From Betaproteobacteria bacterium (GTDB lineage Bacteria; Pseudomonadota; Gammaproteobacteria; Burkholderiales; Rhodocyclaceae): 64,000 nt of DNA. Below the pieces are notes generated by a model. That model saw only the letters and a list, made by a program, of their open reading frames with translations, made no database searches and was not told where the DNA came from. Shown piece by piece: positions 43,713 through 52,512 of the stretch. Position 1 is the stretch's first letter. Each line of letters begins with the position of its first letter. The stretch lies in assembly GCA_019136545.1 (NCBI GenBank), contig JAGVUA010000039.1, positions 1-64,000 on the forward strand, written 5' to 3'. Both the position numbers and the translations under genes were made by a program.

Positions 43713-44471
43713 ATGAACCGTCCAATCAAGCCCATTGAAAAACCTGCCGGCCTGGCGGACCAGGTTTTTCAACAATTGCGCAGTTACATCGGTAGCCATC
43801 AGGTGCGTCCCGGTGACCGCCTGCAGGAAGCAGGTTTGGCCATGCAACTCGGCGTATCGCGCACGCCGGTGCGCGAAGCCTTGGCTCGTCTCGAAAGCGA
43901 GGGGCTTATCTGCGCCGAGGGACGAGGGTTCGTCATCCCCGAACTTACGGACAGCGATATCGATGAAATCTACGAAATCCGTTTTCTGCTGGAACCGGCG
44001 GCGCTCGGTTCAGTGGTAAAGGAATTCGGCGGCGACACCGATCTCGCCGGCTTGTCGGGGGCAATCGCCGATGCGGTGGCGGCGGATAAGAACGGCGACG
44101 TCCAGGCGTTCATCGAAGCCAATAGCCGGTTCCACAATGCGTGGCGCATCCTGTTGCCGAACCGGCGCATGTCGAAGTTGCTCGATCAGTATGTCGGGCA
44201 CGTGCGCTTCCTGCGTGTATTGACGCTGGTCGACGCGGCGGCGCGGCGGGCGGCCTTAAAGGGCATGAAGAATATTCACGCCGCCTTGAAAAAACGCGAC
44301 CCTGACGCAGCCGCGCAGTCGATGCACGAGCATCTGGAAACGGCAAAGCACTTTCTCATCATGGCCGTCGCAAAGATCAACCAGGAAAAGGAAGCGGAAA
44401 GCTCAGCGTCGACCGTCCATGCGGTCAAGACACGGCCGTCGCGGACGAATCGGTCCGCGGCAGCGCGATGA
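43713..44471 (+). CDS. GntR-family regulator with FCD domain
   Basis: 252 residues. The N-terminal winged helix is GntR type (LADQVFQQLRSYI, GVSRTPVREALARLESEGLI). The C-terminal FCD helical bundle has D-E-I-Y-E-I-R, FHNAW and MHEHLETA with the His residues that bind metal and a carboxylate ligand. FCD regulators often sense an organic acid or acyl-CoA. It is adjacent to the transporter and catabolic operon at 44.5-60 kb and is the likely regulator. Confidence 0.92.
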   Translation: MNRPIKPIEKPAGLADQVFQQLRSYIGSHQVRPGDRLQEAGLAMQLGVSRTPVREALARLESEGLICAEGRGFVIPELTDSDIDEIYEIRFLLEPAALGSVVKEFGGDTDLAGLSGAIADAVAADKNGDVQAFIEANSRFHNAWRILLPNRRMSKLLDQYVGHVRFLRVLTLVDAAARRAALKGMKNIHAALKKRDPDAAAQSMHEHLETAKHFLIMAVAKINQEKEAESSASTVHAVKTRPSRTNRSAAAR

Positions 44472-44524
44472 TCGTCAGGCAGCACCATCGTCTTCAGTCA
44501 CATCCACAAGGAGGAGATAACACC

Positions 44525-45676
44525 ATGAAAACCATCCAGCGTCTTGCCCTAGCGTTGCTGTCGCTCATGTGCGCCCTGAGCGCGGCGGCGGCCGACCTCA
44601 AGGTCGGCTTGTCCACATCGTTGTCCGGCCCCGCCGCATCGATCGGCATTCCTTATGCCAAGGGGATGCAAGCGGCGCTCGCTTACAAAGGTGAAGTGTC
44701 GGGACACAAAATTCAGTTGATCACGCTCGACGACAACTCCGACCCGACCACGGCCGCCCGCAACGCGCGCAAGCTGATCGAGGAAGACAAGGTCGATGTG
44801 TTGATGGGCACGTCCGGCGCGCCCTCGGCGATGGCCATGGCGGGCGTCGCGCGCGAAAGCAAGACGCCGATGATCGCCCTGACGCCGGTCAATCTCGACG
44901 GCGAGGAAGGCGCCTGGCTGGTCGTCGTGGCGCAACCGGCATCGCTGATGGTCAACGCCGCCGTCGAGCGCATGAAGAAGAACGGCGTCCAGACCGTCGC
45001 TTTCATCGGCTTCGCCGACGCCTGGGGCGATCTCGTCTATGACAACCTCGTCAAGGCCGCCGGACCGGCCGGCATCAAGATCGTGGCCAACGAGCGCTAC
45101 GCCCGTGCGGACGCTTCCGTTACCGGTCAAGTGCTCAAGATACTCGCGGCGAAGCCGGATGCGGTGATGAACGGCGGATCGGGCACGCCGGGCGCCCTGC
45201 CGTTCCTGGCGCTGGCCGAACGCAACTACAAGGGCGGCCTATACGGCAACCATGCGCTGATCAACCCCGATTTCGTCCGCGTCGCCGGCGCCGCGGCGGA
45301 AGGCTTGATCGCGCCGACCGGACCGGTGCTCGTCGCCGAACAGCTGCCCGCCACCAATCCGACTCGCAAGGTGAGCCTCGATTTTCGCGCCGCCTACCAG
45401 AAGACGCACAATGCGCCGTCCATCGACGCCTTCTCGGCCTATGCTTTCGACGGCTGGCTGGTATTCGTCGACGCCGCCGCCCGCGTCATCGCCAGCAAGA
45501 CGGAGCCCGGCACGCCCGCATTCCGCGTCGCCTTGCGGGACCAGTTGATCAACACCAAGGAAGTGGTCGGCACGCACGGGGTGCTCAACTTCAAGCCGGG
45601 CACCCGCTACGGTGCCGACGAACGCGCGCGAGTGATGGTCAAGCTCGAACGCGGACAGTGGAAGCTGTTGCCCTGA
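44525..45676 (+). CDS. ABC transporter substrate-binding protein (Liv type)
   Basis: 383 residues with signal peptide (ALALLSLMCALSAAAA). Two-lobed type I periplasmic binding fold of the branched-chain amino acid/aromatic acid class (LKVGLSTSLSGPAA, RKLIEEDKVDVLMGTSGAP). Many such proteins next to CoA pathways bind aromatic carboxylates. AAGGAGGAG precedes ATG 44525. First gene of the transport part; permease and ATPase genes follow at once. Confidence 0.93.
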   Translation: MKTIQRLALALLSLMCALSAAAADLKVGLSTSLSGPAASIGIPYAKGMQAALAYKGEVSGHKIQLITLDDNSDPTTAARNARKLIEEDKVDVLMGTSGAPSAMAMAGVARESKTPMIALTPVNLDGEEGAWLVVVAQPASLMVNAAVERMKKNGVQTVAFIGFADAWGDLVYDNLVKAAGPAGIKIVANERYARADASVTGQVLKILAAKPDAVMNGGSGTPGALPFLALAERNYKGGLYGNHALINPDFVRVAGAAAEGLIAPTGPVLVAEQLPATNPTRKVSLDFRAAYQKTHNAPSIDAFSAYAFDGWLVFVDAAARVIASKTEPGTPAFRVALRDQLINTKEVVGTHGVLNFKPGTRYGADERARVMVKLERGQWKLLP

Positions 45677-45704
45677 GCTTCGCCTGACGGCGCGGGAGGC
45701 GAAG

Positions 45705-46760
45705 ATGGATTGGGATTTGGCGTTGATTCTGCTGGTGGACGGCCTGGCCAACGGCTCGGTCTATCTGCTGGCAGGCATCGGTCTCGTGTTGATCTTCTCG
45801 GTCACGCGCGTCCTGTTCGTGCCGTTCGGCGATATCGCCGCTTTCGCCGCGCTGACGCTCGCCGCCTTCGAAGCCGGGCGCCTGCCGGCCACCGTCGGCA
45901 TGGTGGCGACGCTGGCGGCGCTGGCGACGCTGGCCGAAACATGGCGTCTGCTGCGCATCGGCGAGCACCGCCGCCTCGGGCGGGCCCTGGTCGGCTGGGG
46001 CTTGCTGCCGCTACTGCCCTGTGCCGTGGCGTGGGGCGTCGTCGAGAGCCAGGCGCCGGGTTGGCTGCAGATCCTCGCCACGCTGCTGCTGGTGCTTCCC
46101 ATCATCCCGCTGGTCGCCCGCTTGACGCTGCAGCCGATCGCGGACGCTTCGGTGCTGGTGCTGCTCATGGTGTCGCTGGTACTGCATTTCCTGTTGTCGG
46201 GGCTGGGGCTGCTGTTCTTCGGCGCCGAAGGCTCGCGTACCAAGCCGCTTACCAGCCTGAACTGGGAAGTTGTCGCAGGCTTCACGGTCGGCGGCCAGAC
46301 GCTGCTGATGGTCGCCGCCGCGCTGTTGCTGAGCGCGCTTTTCTACCTGGCCTTCGAATACACCGTGATAGGCAAGGCGCTGCGCGCCACCGCCGTCAAC
46401 CGCGTCGGCGCACGCCTGGTCGGCATCCGTCCGGCGCAGACGGCCCTGCTCGCCTACTGCGGCGCCTCGCTGCTCGCCGGCCTGATCGGCGTGCTGGTGG
46501 CGCCGACTACCACCATGTACTACGACTCGGGTTTCATCATCGGTCTGCGCGCTTTCATCGCCGCCATCATCGGTGCGCTGACCAGTTATCCGCTTACCGC
46601 GGTAGGCGCGCTGGCAGTCGGCATATTCGAAAGCTTCGCCTCGTTCTGGAGCGGTGCGCTCAAGGATGCCATCGTTTTTGGCCTGTTGATACCGGTGCTG
46701 ATCCTACGCTCCTACATGGCGCTGCACGTCGACGACGAGATCGAGGAGTTGGACGAATGA
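45705..46760 (+). CDS. ABC transporter permease (LivH type)
   Basis: 351 residues, longer than the usual 290-300. Several hydrophobic helices, including an extra pair in the middle (residues 95-160), and the EAA-like loop GKALRATAVNRVGARLVGI. Inner membrane; forms the translocation pore with the next protein. GGGAGG precedes ATG 45705. Confidence 0.92.
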   Translation: MDWDLALILLVDGLANGSVYLLAGIGLVLIFSVTRVLFVPFGDIAAFAALTLAAFEAGRLPATVGMVATLAALATLAETWRLLRIGEHRRLGRALVGWGLLPLLPCAVAWGVVESQAPGWLQILATLLLVLPIIPLVARLTLQPIADASVLVLLMVSLVLHFLLSGLGLLFFGAEGSRTKPLTSLNWEVVAGFTVGGQTLLMVAAALLLSALFYLAFEYTVIGKALRATAVNRVGARLVGIRPAQTALLAYCGASLLAGLIGVLVAPTTTMYYDSGFIIGLRAFIAAIIGALTSYPLTAVGALAVGIFESFASFWSGALKDAIVFGLLIPVLILRSYMALHVDDEIEELDE

Positions 46761-48538
46761 ACAAGCGCGTCAACACCTTCCTTGTGGCGCTGCTGGTCGC
46801 GACGATCGCCGTGCTACCGGCCATGATCGGCAGCTTCGGCACGGCGCTGATGAACGATATCGGCGTCAGCACCTTGGTGGTCTTGGGTTTGGTCATGCTG
46901 ACCGGTACCGGTGGCGCCACCTCATTCGGTCAAGCAGCTTTCGTCGGCATCGCCGCCTACGCCACGGGGTGGCTGACGACAACGCAGGACTTGTCGCCGT
47001 GGCTGGGTCTGCTGTTTGCCTTGTTCCTCACCGGCGCCGCCGCCTTGGCGATCGGCATGCTAACGCTGCACCTGGGCGGGCACTACCTGCCGCTCAGCAC
47101 CATCGCCTGGGGGCTGTCCATCCCGCTGCTGTTCGGCAACATCGCGGCGCTGGGCAGCAACACGGGGCTTGCCAACATTCCGCCGCTCCAGATCGGCCCA
47201 TGGTCGCTGATGGAGGCAAAGACGATCTACTACCTGATCTGGCCGGTCGTCGGACTGGCTTTCCTGTTCAGCTACAACCTGATGAACTCGCGCGCCGGGC
47301 GCGCCATTCGCAGTCTGCGGGGCGGCGCGACGCTGCTCGGCAGCGTGGGCGCCGACGCTTATCGAGTACGTCTGTGGCTGTTCGTCACCGCGGCACAATT
47401 GGCCGCCATTGCCGGTTGGCTGTATGCGCACATGAATCGCTTCGTCAGCCCCTCCGCCTTCAATCTGCGCGCCAGCATCGAGTATCTGCTGATGGCCATC
47501 GCCGGCGGCGTCGGACATCTGGCGGGCGCCTTGTTCGGCTCAGGCGTGGTGCTTTTGCTGAAGAACAAGGTTCAGGACGCCTTGCAGATCTTGTCGAGCA
47601 ACGGCGCCCGCCTGGAAATCATCGTCTTCGGCATCGTCTTCATCCTGCTGCTGCACTTTGCCCGCGGCGGCGCCATGGGCCTGATCGCGCGCTGGTCGGC
47701 GCGGCGAAAAACGCCGAGCGCGCCGGCGTTGGCGGATGACGGTACGCCGCCGTTGCCGCGCCGGCCGCTGCCGACGCGCGGCTCCGAAATCCTGCGAGTC
47801 GAGCACGCGCTCAAGCGCTTCGGCGGCCTGGTCGCCGTGAATGACGTCAGCTTCACGGTCAACGCGGGCGAGATCGTCGGCCTGATCGGGCCCAACGGCG
47901 CCGGCAAGTCCACGTTGTTCAATCTGGTCACCGGCGCGGCGCCCGTGAGCGGCGGCACTATCGCGTTCTGCGGGCGCGACATCACGCACCTGCCGCAGAG
48001 GCGTATCGCCCGCCTCGGCATGGCGCGCACTTTCCAGCACGTCAATCTGCGGCCCAATATGAGCGTGCTCGACAGCGTCGCACTCGGCGCTCATGCGCGC
48101 GGCAGCGCCGGCATGCTGCGCGGCGGCCTAAGCCTGGATCGGCGCGAAGAACACCAGATCATGGCAGAGGCGTGGCGACAACTCGCGCGCGTCGGCCTGG
48201 CCGAGCGGGCCGGTGAACGCGCGGGTAGCCTGCCGTTGGGCTGGCAGCGAATACTCGAGATCGCTCGCGCGCTTGCCGCCGATCCGATCCTGCTGGTGCT
48301 CGACGAACCTGCCGCCGGCCTGCGCAAGCAAGAGAAGGCGGCGCTGGCCGAACTGCTGCGCGGCCTGCGCAGCGAGGGCATCACGATCCTGATCGTCGAA
48401 CACGACATGGATTTCGTCATGAAACTGGTCGACCGTCTGGTGGTCATGAATTTCGGCTCCATGCTGCTCCAGGACTCGCCTGCGGTGGTGCGCGCCGATC
48501 CGCGCGTGCAAAGCGCTTATCTCGGGAGCGTGCTATGA
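46757..48538 (+). CDS. ABC transporter permease-ATPase fusion (LivM-LivG type)
   Basis: 593 residues. Residues 1-320 are a LivM-type permease ([22 protein letters not shown] loop). After a short linker (from about 325) comes a LivG-type ATPase: Walker [10 protein letters not shown], signature [15 protein letters not shown], Walker B LLVLDEP, and a His switch EHDMD. The fusion order occurs in other betaproteobacterial Liv operons. It overlaps its neighbours at both ends by ATGA. Confidence 0.93.
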   Translation: MNKRVNTFLVALLVATIAVLPAMIGSFGTALMNDIGVSTLVVLGLVMLTGTGGATSFGQAAFVGIAAYATGWLTTTQDLSPWLGLLFALFLTGAAALAIGMLTLHLGGHYLPLSTIAWGLSIPLLFGNIAALGSNTGLANIPPLQIGPWSLMEAKTIYYLIWPVVGLAFLFSYNLMNSRAGRAIRSLRGGATLLGSVGADAYRVRLWLFVTAAQLAAIAGWLYAHMNRFVSPSAFNLRASIEYLLMAIAGGVGHLAGALFGSGVVLLLKNKVQDALQILSSNGARLEIIVFGIVFILLLHFARGGAMGLIARWSARRKTPSAPALADDGTPPLPRRPLPTRGSEILRVEHALKRFGGLVAVNDVSFTVNAGEIVGLIGPNGAGKSTLFNLVTGAAPVSGGTIAFCGRDITHLPQRRIARLGMARTFQHVNLRPNMSVLDSVALGAHARGSAGMLRGGLSLDRREEHQIMAEAWRQLARVGLAERAGERAGSLPLGWQRILEIARALAADPILLVLDEPAAGLRKQEKAALAELLRGLRSEGITILIVEHDMDFVMKLVDRLVVMNFGSMLLQDSPAVVRADPRVQSAYLGSVL

Positions 48539-49260
48539 GCGCCATGCTGGAAATCACCGACTTGCACGTTGCCTATGGACGCGTTGAAGCGGTGCGCGGC
48601 GTCAGCCTTTCCTTGCAGCCAGGGCAGATCGTTTCGGTGATCGGGCCCAACGGCGCCGGCAAGACGACCCTGATGGCGGCGGCAATGGGCCTGTTGCCAA
48701 GCACGGGATCCTTGCGCTTCGAGGGCGAGGATTTGAGACGACTCGATGTCGAGGCGCGGGTCGAACGCGGCATGTGTCTGGTGCCGGAAGGGCGCGAACT
48801 GTTCGGTACCATGTCGGTACAGGACAACTTGCTGCTCGGCGCCTACACCCGGCACCGTCGCGGCGCGCCGAAACAAGCGCTGTCATCGGTCTTCGAACGT
48901 TTTCCGCGCCTGGCTGAACGGCGGCGCCAGCGCGCCAGCACGCTCTCCGGCGGCGAACGACAGATGCTGGCCCTGGGCCGCGCCTTGATGGCGATGCCGC
49001 GATTATTGTTGCTCGACGAGCCCAGCCTGGGCCTCGCACCGCTGATCGTGCGCGACATCCTCCATATCGTTCGCGACCTGCGGGCCGAGGGCGTATCCAT
49101 TCTCCTGGTCGAGCAAAACGCACGCGCCGCGCTCGAAATCTCCGATCACGGCTACGTGCTCGAAACCGGCGAGGTGGTGGTGGCGGGGCCCTCGGCGACA
49201 TTGGCCAACGATCCGCGCGTTCAGGCCATCTACCTGGGCGGAGACCCGGAGACCGACTGA
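48535..49260 (+). CDS. ABC transporter ATPase (LivF type)
   Basis: 241 residues. Walker [11 protein letters not shown]-loop, signature LSGGERQM, Walker [12 protein letters not shown] and VEQNARAAL. It is the second ATPase of the importer. Confidence 0.95.
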   Translation: MSAMLEITDLHVAYGRVEAVRGVSLSLQPGQIVSVIGPNGAGKTTLMAAAMGLLPSTGSLRFEGEDLRRLDVEARVERGMCLVPEGRELFGTMSVQDNLLLGAYTRHRRGAPKQALSSVFERFPRLAERRRQRASTLSGGERQMLALGRALMAMPRLLLLDEPSLGLAPLIVRDILHIVRDLRAEGVSILLVEQNARAALEISDHGYVLETGEVVVAGPSATLANDPRVQAIYLGGDPETD

Positions 49261-50081
49261 TGCTCGATGGCACGCAACGGACCTTCGTACAGACCCGTCG
49301 CGGGCGCATCCATGTCGCCGGCAACGGCACCGGGTTTCCCGTGCTGTTGCTGCATCAGACGCCGCGTTCCTGGGACGAGTACCGCGACGTGCTGCCTATC
49401 CTCGGCCGACGGTACCGGGCCATTGCCATGGATACCGTCGGCTTCGGCGATTCCGAGCGGGCGGCAGAGAATTCCATCGAGAGCTGGAGCGATGCCGCTT
49501 TTGCCCTGCTCGATGCGCTCGATATCGAACAGGCGGCGATCGTTGGCCACCATACCGGTGCGGTTATCGCGCTCGAAATGGCCGCCAGCCAGCCGGGGCG
49601 GATCGCGGCGCTGGCGCTATCCTCGATGTCGATGATCGACGTGGCGCGGCGCCACGCGCACGACGATGCCGAAGTCATCGACGAGGTGGCACCGGATGCC
49701 GACGGCGCCCATCTCGTCGAGCTCTGGAGGCGGCGCCAGCCCTACTATCCGACGGGCGGCACCGAGCTGCTCGAGCGTTATCTGATCGATGCGATTAAGG
49801 CCGGCCCCCTGGCCGCGGAAGGACATCGCATCGTCAATCGCTACCAAATGGAATTGCGCCTGCCCAAAGTCCATTGTCCGACCATGGTGATCGGCGCCGA
49901 TCGCGACCCGCATGCCTATCCATCGGCGGTGCGCGTGGCTGGCGCAATCCCCGGCAGCGCCTTGCGTGTCATCGAAGGCGGCATGCTGCCCTTGCCGGAC
50001 CACATGCCAGAACGCTTCGCGTCCGTCCTGATGGATTTTTTCAACGGCGTCCCGCTCCCCGGGACGGTATCTCTGCCTTAA
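49260..50081 (+). CDS. Alpha/beta hydrolase-fold protein with His at the nucleophile position
   Basis: 273 residues, alpha/beta hydrolase fold (VLLLHQTPRSW oxyanion loop, TVGFGDSE, IGADRDPHAYP). The nucleophile elbow reads G96-H-H98-T-G100, so His replaces the usual Ser/Cys/Asp. A C-terminal His is in LPDHMPERF. Catalysis by normal acyl-enzyme chemistry is unlikely; C-C or C-N bond lysis without nucleophile, or a non-hydrolytic role, should be considered. The start overlaps the LivF stop (TGATG), so it is cotranscribed with the importer. Confidence 0.85.
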   Translation: MLDGTQRTFVQTRRGRIHVAGNGTGFPVLLLHQTPRSWDEYRDVLPILGRRYRAIAMDTVGFGDSERAAENSIESWSDAAFALLDALDIEQAAIVGHHTGAVIALEMAASQPGRIAALALSSMSMIDVARRHAHDDAEVIDEVAPDADGAHLVELWRRRQPYYPTGGTELLERYLIDAIKAGPLAAEGHRIVNRYQMELRLPKVHCPTMVIGADRDPHAYPSAVRVAGAIPGSALRVIEGGMLPLPDHMPERFASVLMDFFNGVPLPGTVSLP

Positions 50082-50083
50082 GT

Positions 50084-50109
50084 ACTACCAGTTTTAATCA
50101 CTACCAGTT
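50084..50109 (+). repeat. Direct repeat ACTACCAGTT x2
   Basis: ACTACCAGTT occurs at 50084-50093 and 50100-50109, 16 bp apart, immediately after the hydrolase stop and 120-145 bp before the DapA-family gene. It could be a pair of half-sites for a regulator. Confidence 0.5.
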
Positions 50110-50151
50110 GTGCGCCTCAAATCAAGAGCCCTACGCTCACAGACAAGAAGT

Positions 50152-50167
50152 ATATGAATATTCATAT
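50152..50167. promoter_or_regulatory. 16-bp perfect palindrome, candidate operator
   Basis: ATATGAATATTCATAT, a perfect dyad in an AT-rich patch (GC well below the surroundings) 63 bp before the DapA-family start. Position and symmetry fit a repressor or activator site for a second transcription unit beginning at 50231. Confidence 0.5.
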
Positions 50168-50230
50168 TTTAATGTGTTTTATTGAGCCGTTTTCCATTTG
50201 CGAAAGTGGCACTTATTTAGGAGAAAGTCG

Positions 50231-51199
50231 ATGAAATACAAGAAACACGAAGCCAAGGCATGGGCACGCAAGAATCTGCCCGGCATCAACGGTGGCATCA
50301 TCCAGCCGCTCAACAAGGATTACAGCATCGACTACGAAGGCACCAAGGCCTGGATCAATCGCCAGATCGAAATGGGCGTCGACTCCATTACCTGCGACGG
50401 TGCCTGTGGAGAATGGCTGACCTTCACGGTCGAAGAGCGCAAGAAGATTCACGAAGTGGCCGTCGAGGCCGTCGCCGGTCGCGTACCGCTGCTGGCCAAC
50501 ACCAGCCACCCCAGCCTCATGGCCGCTGTCGAACTGGCCAAGCACGCGCAGGACATCGGCGCCGACGCCCTGATGCACGTCACCCCCTACGCCAACTCCT
50601 CCTCCAACGAAGGCGTGCTGCGCTACTTCGAGTATCTGGCCGAACGCGTCGATATTGGCATTTGCCTCTACAACACCAAGCCGTCCGGCTATGTCCTCAC
50701 CCCCGAGTTCATCAAGGAACTCGCGGAAAAGATTCCCAATGTGTGCGGCATCAAGCAGGGCATGGGCAGCATCGACCAGACGCTCAAGGCCTACAAGGCT
50801 GCCGGCGACCTCATCGTCATCGGCGACCCCTTCGAGGATTACTGGCCCGAGCAGATCCGTTACATGCCGGATACGGCGATGCAGTTCTGCAACTTCGTCG
50901 GCGCGCTGTTCCAGACACCGGCCAAGCCGCGCGTCAGCCAGTACACCAAGCTCCTCAAGGAAGGCAAGACGGACGAAGGCATGAAGATCTGGTGCGAACT
51001 CTCGCCGCTGCGGGTACTGTTCCACGAAACCCAGGTCGCCTATCTGATGGGCAAGGGCGTGTTCCCGCTCGCCGGCCTCAAGTACTGGGCCGAAAAGCTC
51101 GGTCTTCCCGGCGGCCCGGTGCGTCCGCCGTTCGAAGTACTGAACGACTACATGCGCAAGCAGATCGACACCCGCCTCGCCGAGGCTGGCCTGATCTGA
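50231..51199 (+). CDS. DapA/N-acetylneuraminate lyase superfamily protein
   Basis: 322 residues, class I aldolase TIM barrel. Schiff-base Lys K175 (CGIKQGMG) and Tyr Y147 (LYNTKPSGY) are present. The first loop, TTGES in dihydrodipicolinate synthase, is A58-C59-G60-E61-W62, so the pyruvate-binding threonines are absent. It is probably a hydratase-aldolase or lyase acting on another keto acid, not lysine biosynthesis. AGGAG precedes ATG 50231. First gene of the unit containing the acyl-CoA dehydrogenase and CoA ligases. Confidence 0.9.
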   Translation: MKYKKHEAKAWARKNLPGINGGIIQPLNKDYSIDYEGTKAWINRQIEMGVDSITCDGACGEWLTFTVEERKKIHEVAVEAVAGRVPLLANTSHPSLMAAVELAKHAQDIGADALMHVTPYANSSSNEGVLRYFEYLAERVDIGICLYNTKPSGYVLTPEFIKELAEKIPNVCGIKQGMGSIDQTLKAYKAAGDLIVIGDPFEDYWPEQIRYMPDTAMQFCNFVGALFQTPAKPRVSQYTKLLKEGKTDEGMKIWCELSPLRVLFHETQVAYLMGKGVFPLAGLKYWAEKLGLPGGPVRPPFEVLNDYMRKQIDTRLAEAGLI

Positions 51200-51242
51200 T
51201 CATCAGCACACCGGCGAGTTCGCCGCAACGAGAAAGAAAACC

Positions 51243-52439
51243 ATGATTGGATTCGAGTTAAGCGAAGAACAGCGACAACTTCAGGATGTCGCTCGACGTT
51301 TCGCCGAAAACGAGATCAAGCCCGTTGCGGCGAGTATCGACCGCATTGCCGACCCCAAGGCCGCCTTCCCGCTCGAGGTGATCAGGAAAGGTTTCGAGCT
51401 GGGATTCCACTCGCTGCTGATCCCCGAAGCGTACGGCGGCATGGGCGGCACCACTCTCGACTATGCGGTGCTGCTCGAGGAGCTCGCCGCCGGTGACATC
51501 GGCATGGCCAATGCTTTCCATGTCGTCATGTCGATGTCGGAGATGATCGCCCGCATGGGCACCCCGGAACAATGCGAGCGCTGGCTGATTCCGATCGCCA
51601 ACGACGCCAGCGGCACGCATCTGATCTGTTTCGGCGCCACCGAGCCCTCCGGCGGCAGCGAGATCTTCTGTCCGTTGGCCGATCCCAAGCTAGGCACGCG
51701 GACCCGCGCCAAGCGGGATGGCGACCACTATGTCATCAACGGCAGCAAGGTCTTCTCCAGCAACGCCGGCGTGTCCAAGCTCTACGGGCTTCTCGCCCGC
51801 AGCGACAGCGACCGCGCCAACGCCGAGTCATGTTCGGTGTTCTTCTTCCCCGCCGACACGCCTGGTTTTTCCATCGGCACCATCGAAGACAAGATGGGGC
51901 ATCGGGCCTCGATGAACGGCGAGTTGATTTTCGAGAACATGCGTCTGCCCAAGGAATACATGCTCGGCCGGGAAGGCGGTGGCTTCGAGACCATCAATGC
52001 CATCTACGACACCAACGGCGTCGGCACCGGCACCATGGCGGTGGGCGTGGCGCGCGCGGCCTACGAACAAGCCTTGCAGTACGCGAAGGAGCGCGAGATC
52101 TGGGGCCAGCCGATCGGCAAGTATCAGGCCGTCGGACAAATGCTGGTCGACATGAAGGCGGACCTTGAAATGGCCCGCCTGATGGTGCGCCGGATCGCCT
52201 GGCAAAGCGCCAACCGCAGTTCCAGCGAAGGTCTCTTGCCGCCCAACATGGCAAAAGTCTATCCCGCCGAGATGGCTCGACGGGTCACGGTCAAGGCGAT
52301 GCAGATTTTTGGCGGCTCCGGATACATGAAGGACTATCCGCTCGAGAAGTACGTGCGCGATGCCATGGTGCTGCCCATCATCAGCGGTGCCAACGAGGTC
52401 CTGAAGCACTTCATGTCGCAACGGCTCCTGGAGGCGTAG
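51243..52439 (+). CDS. Acyl-CoA dehydrogenase-like protein without the usual catalytic Glu
   Basis: 398 residues, complete ACAD fold (FGATEPSGGSE, NGSKVFSSNAG, FGGSGYMKDYPLEKYVRDA). At the position of YEGxxE it has I380-S381-G-A-N-E385, so Ser stands for the catalytic base; at the alternative isovaleryl-CoA dehydrogenase position there is Asn. Proton abstraction from C2 by a Glu is therefore not possible in the standard way. The decarboxylating benzylmalonyl-CoA dehydrogenase of auxin degradation has a mechanism in which loss of a carboxylate replaces it, a good precedent but unproven here. Confidence 0.88.
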   Translation: MIGFELSEEQRQLQDVARRFAENEIKPVAASIDRIADPKAAFPLEVIRKGFELGFHSLLIPEAYGGMGGTTLDYAVLLEELAAGDIGMANAFHVVMSMSEMIARMGTPEQCERWLIPIANDASGTHLICFGATEPSGGSEIFCPLADPKLGTRTRAKRDGDHYVINGSKVFSSNAGVSKLYGLLARSDSDRANAESCSVFFFPADTPGFSIGTIEDKMGHRASMNGELIFENMRLPKEYMLGREGGGFETINAIYDTNGVGTGTMAVGVARAAYEQALQYAKEREIWGQPIGKYQAVGQMLVDMKADLEMARLMVRRIAWQSANRSSSEGLLPPNMAKVYPAEMARRVTVKAMQIFGGSGYMKDYPLEKYVRDAMVLPIISGANEVLKHFMSQRLLEA

Positions 52440-52512
52440 CGGCAGGGCGGGCACACCGCCGCCATGCCCTCCAATTCGTTTGGTACAAATTGCAAGTTTG
52501 AGGTCTTATGCG

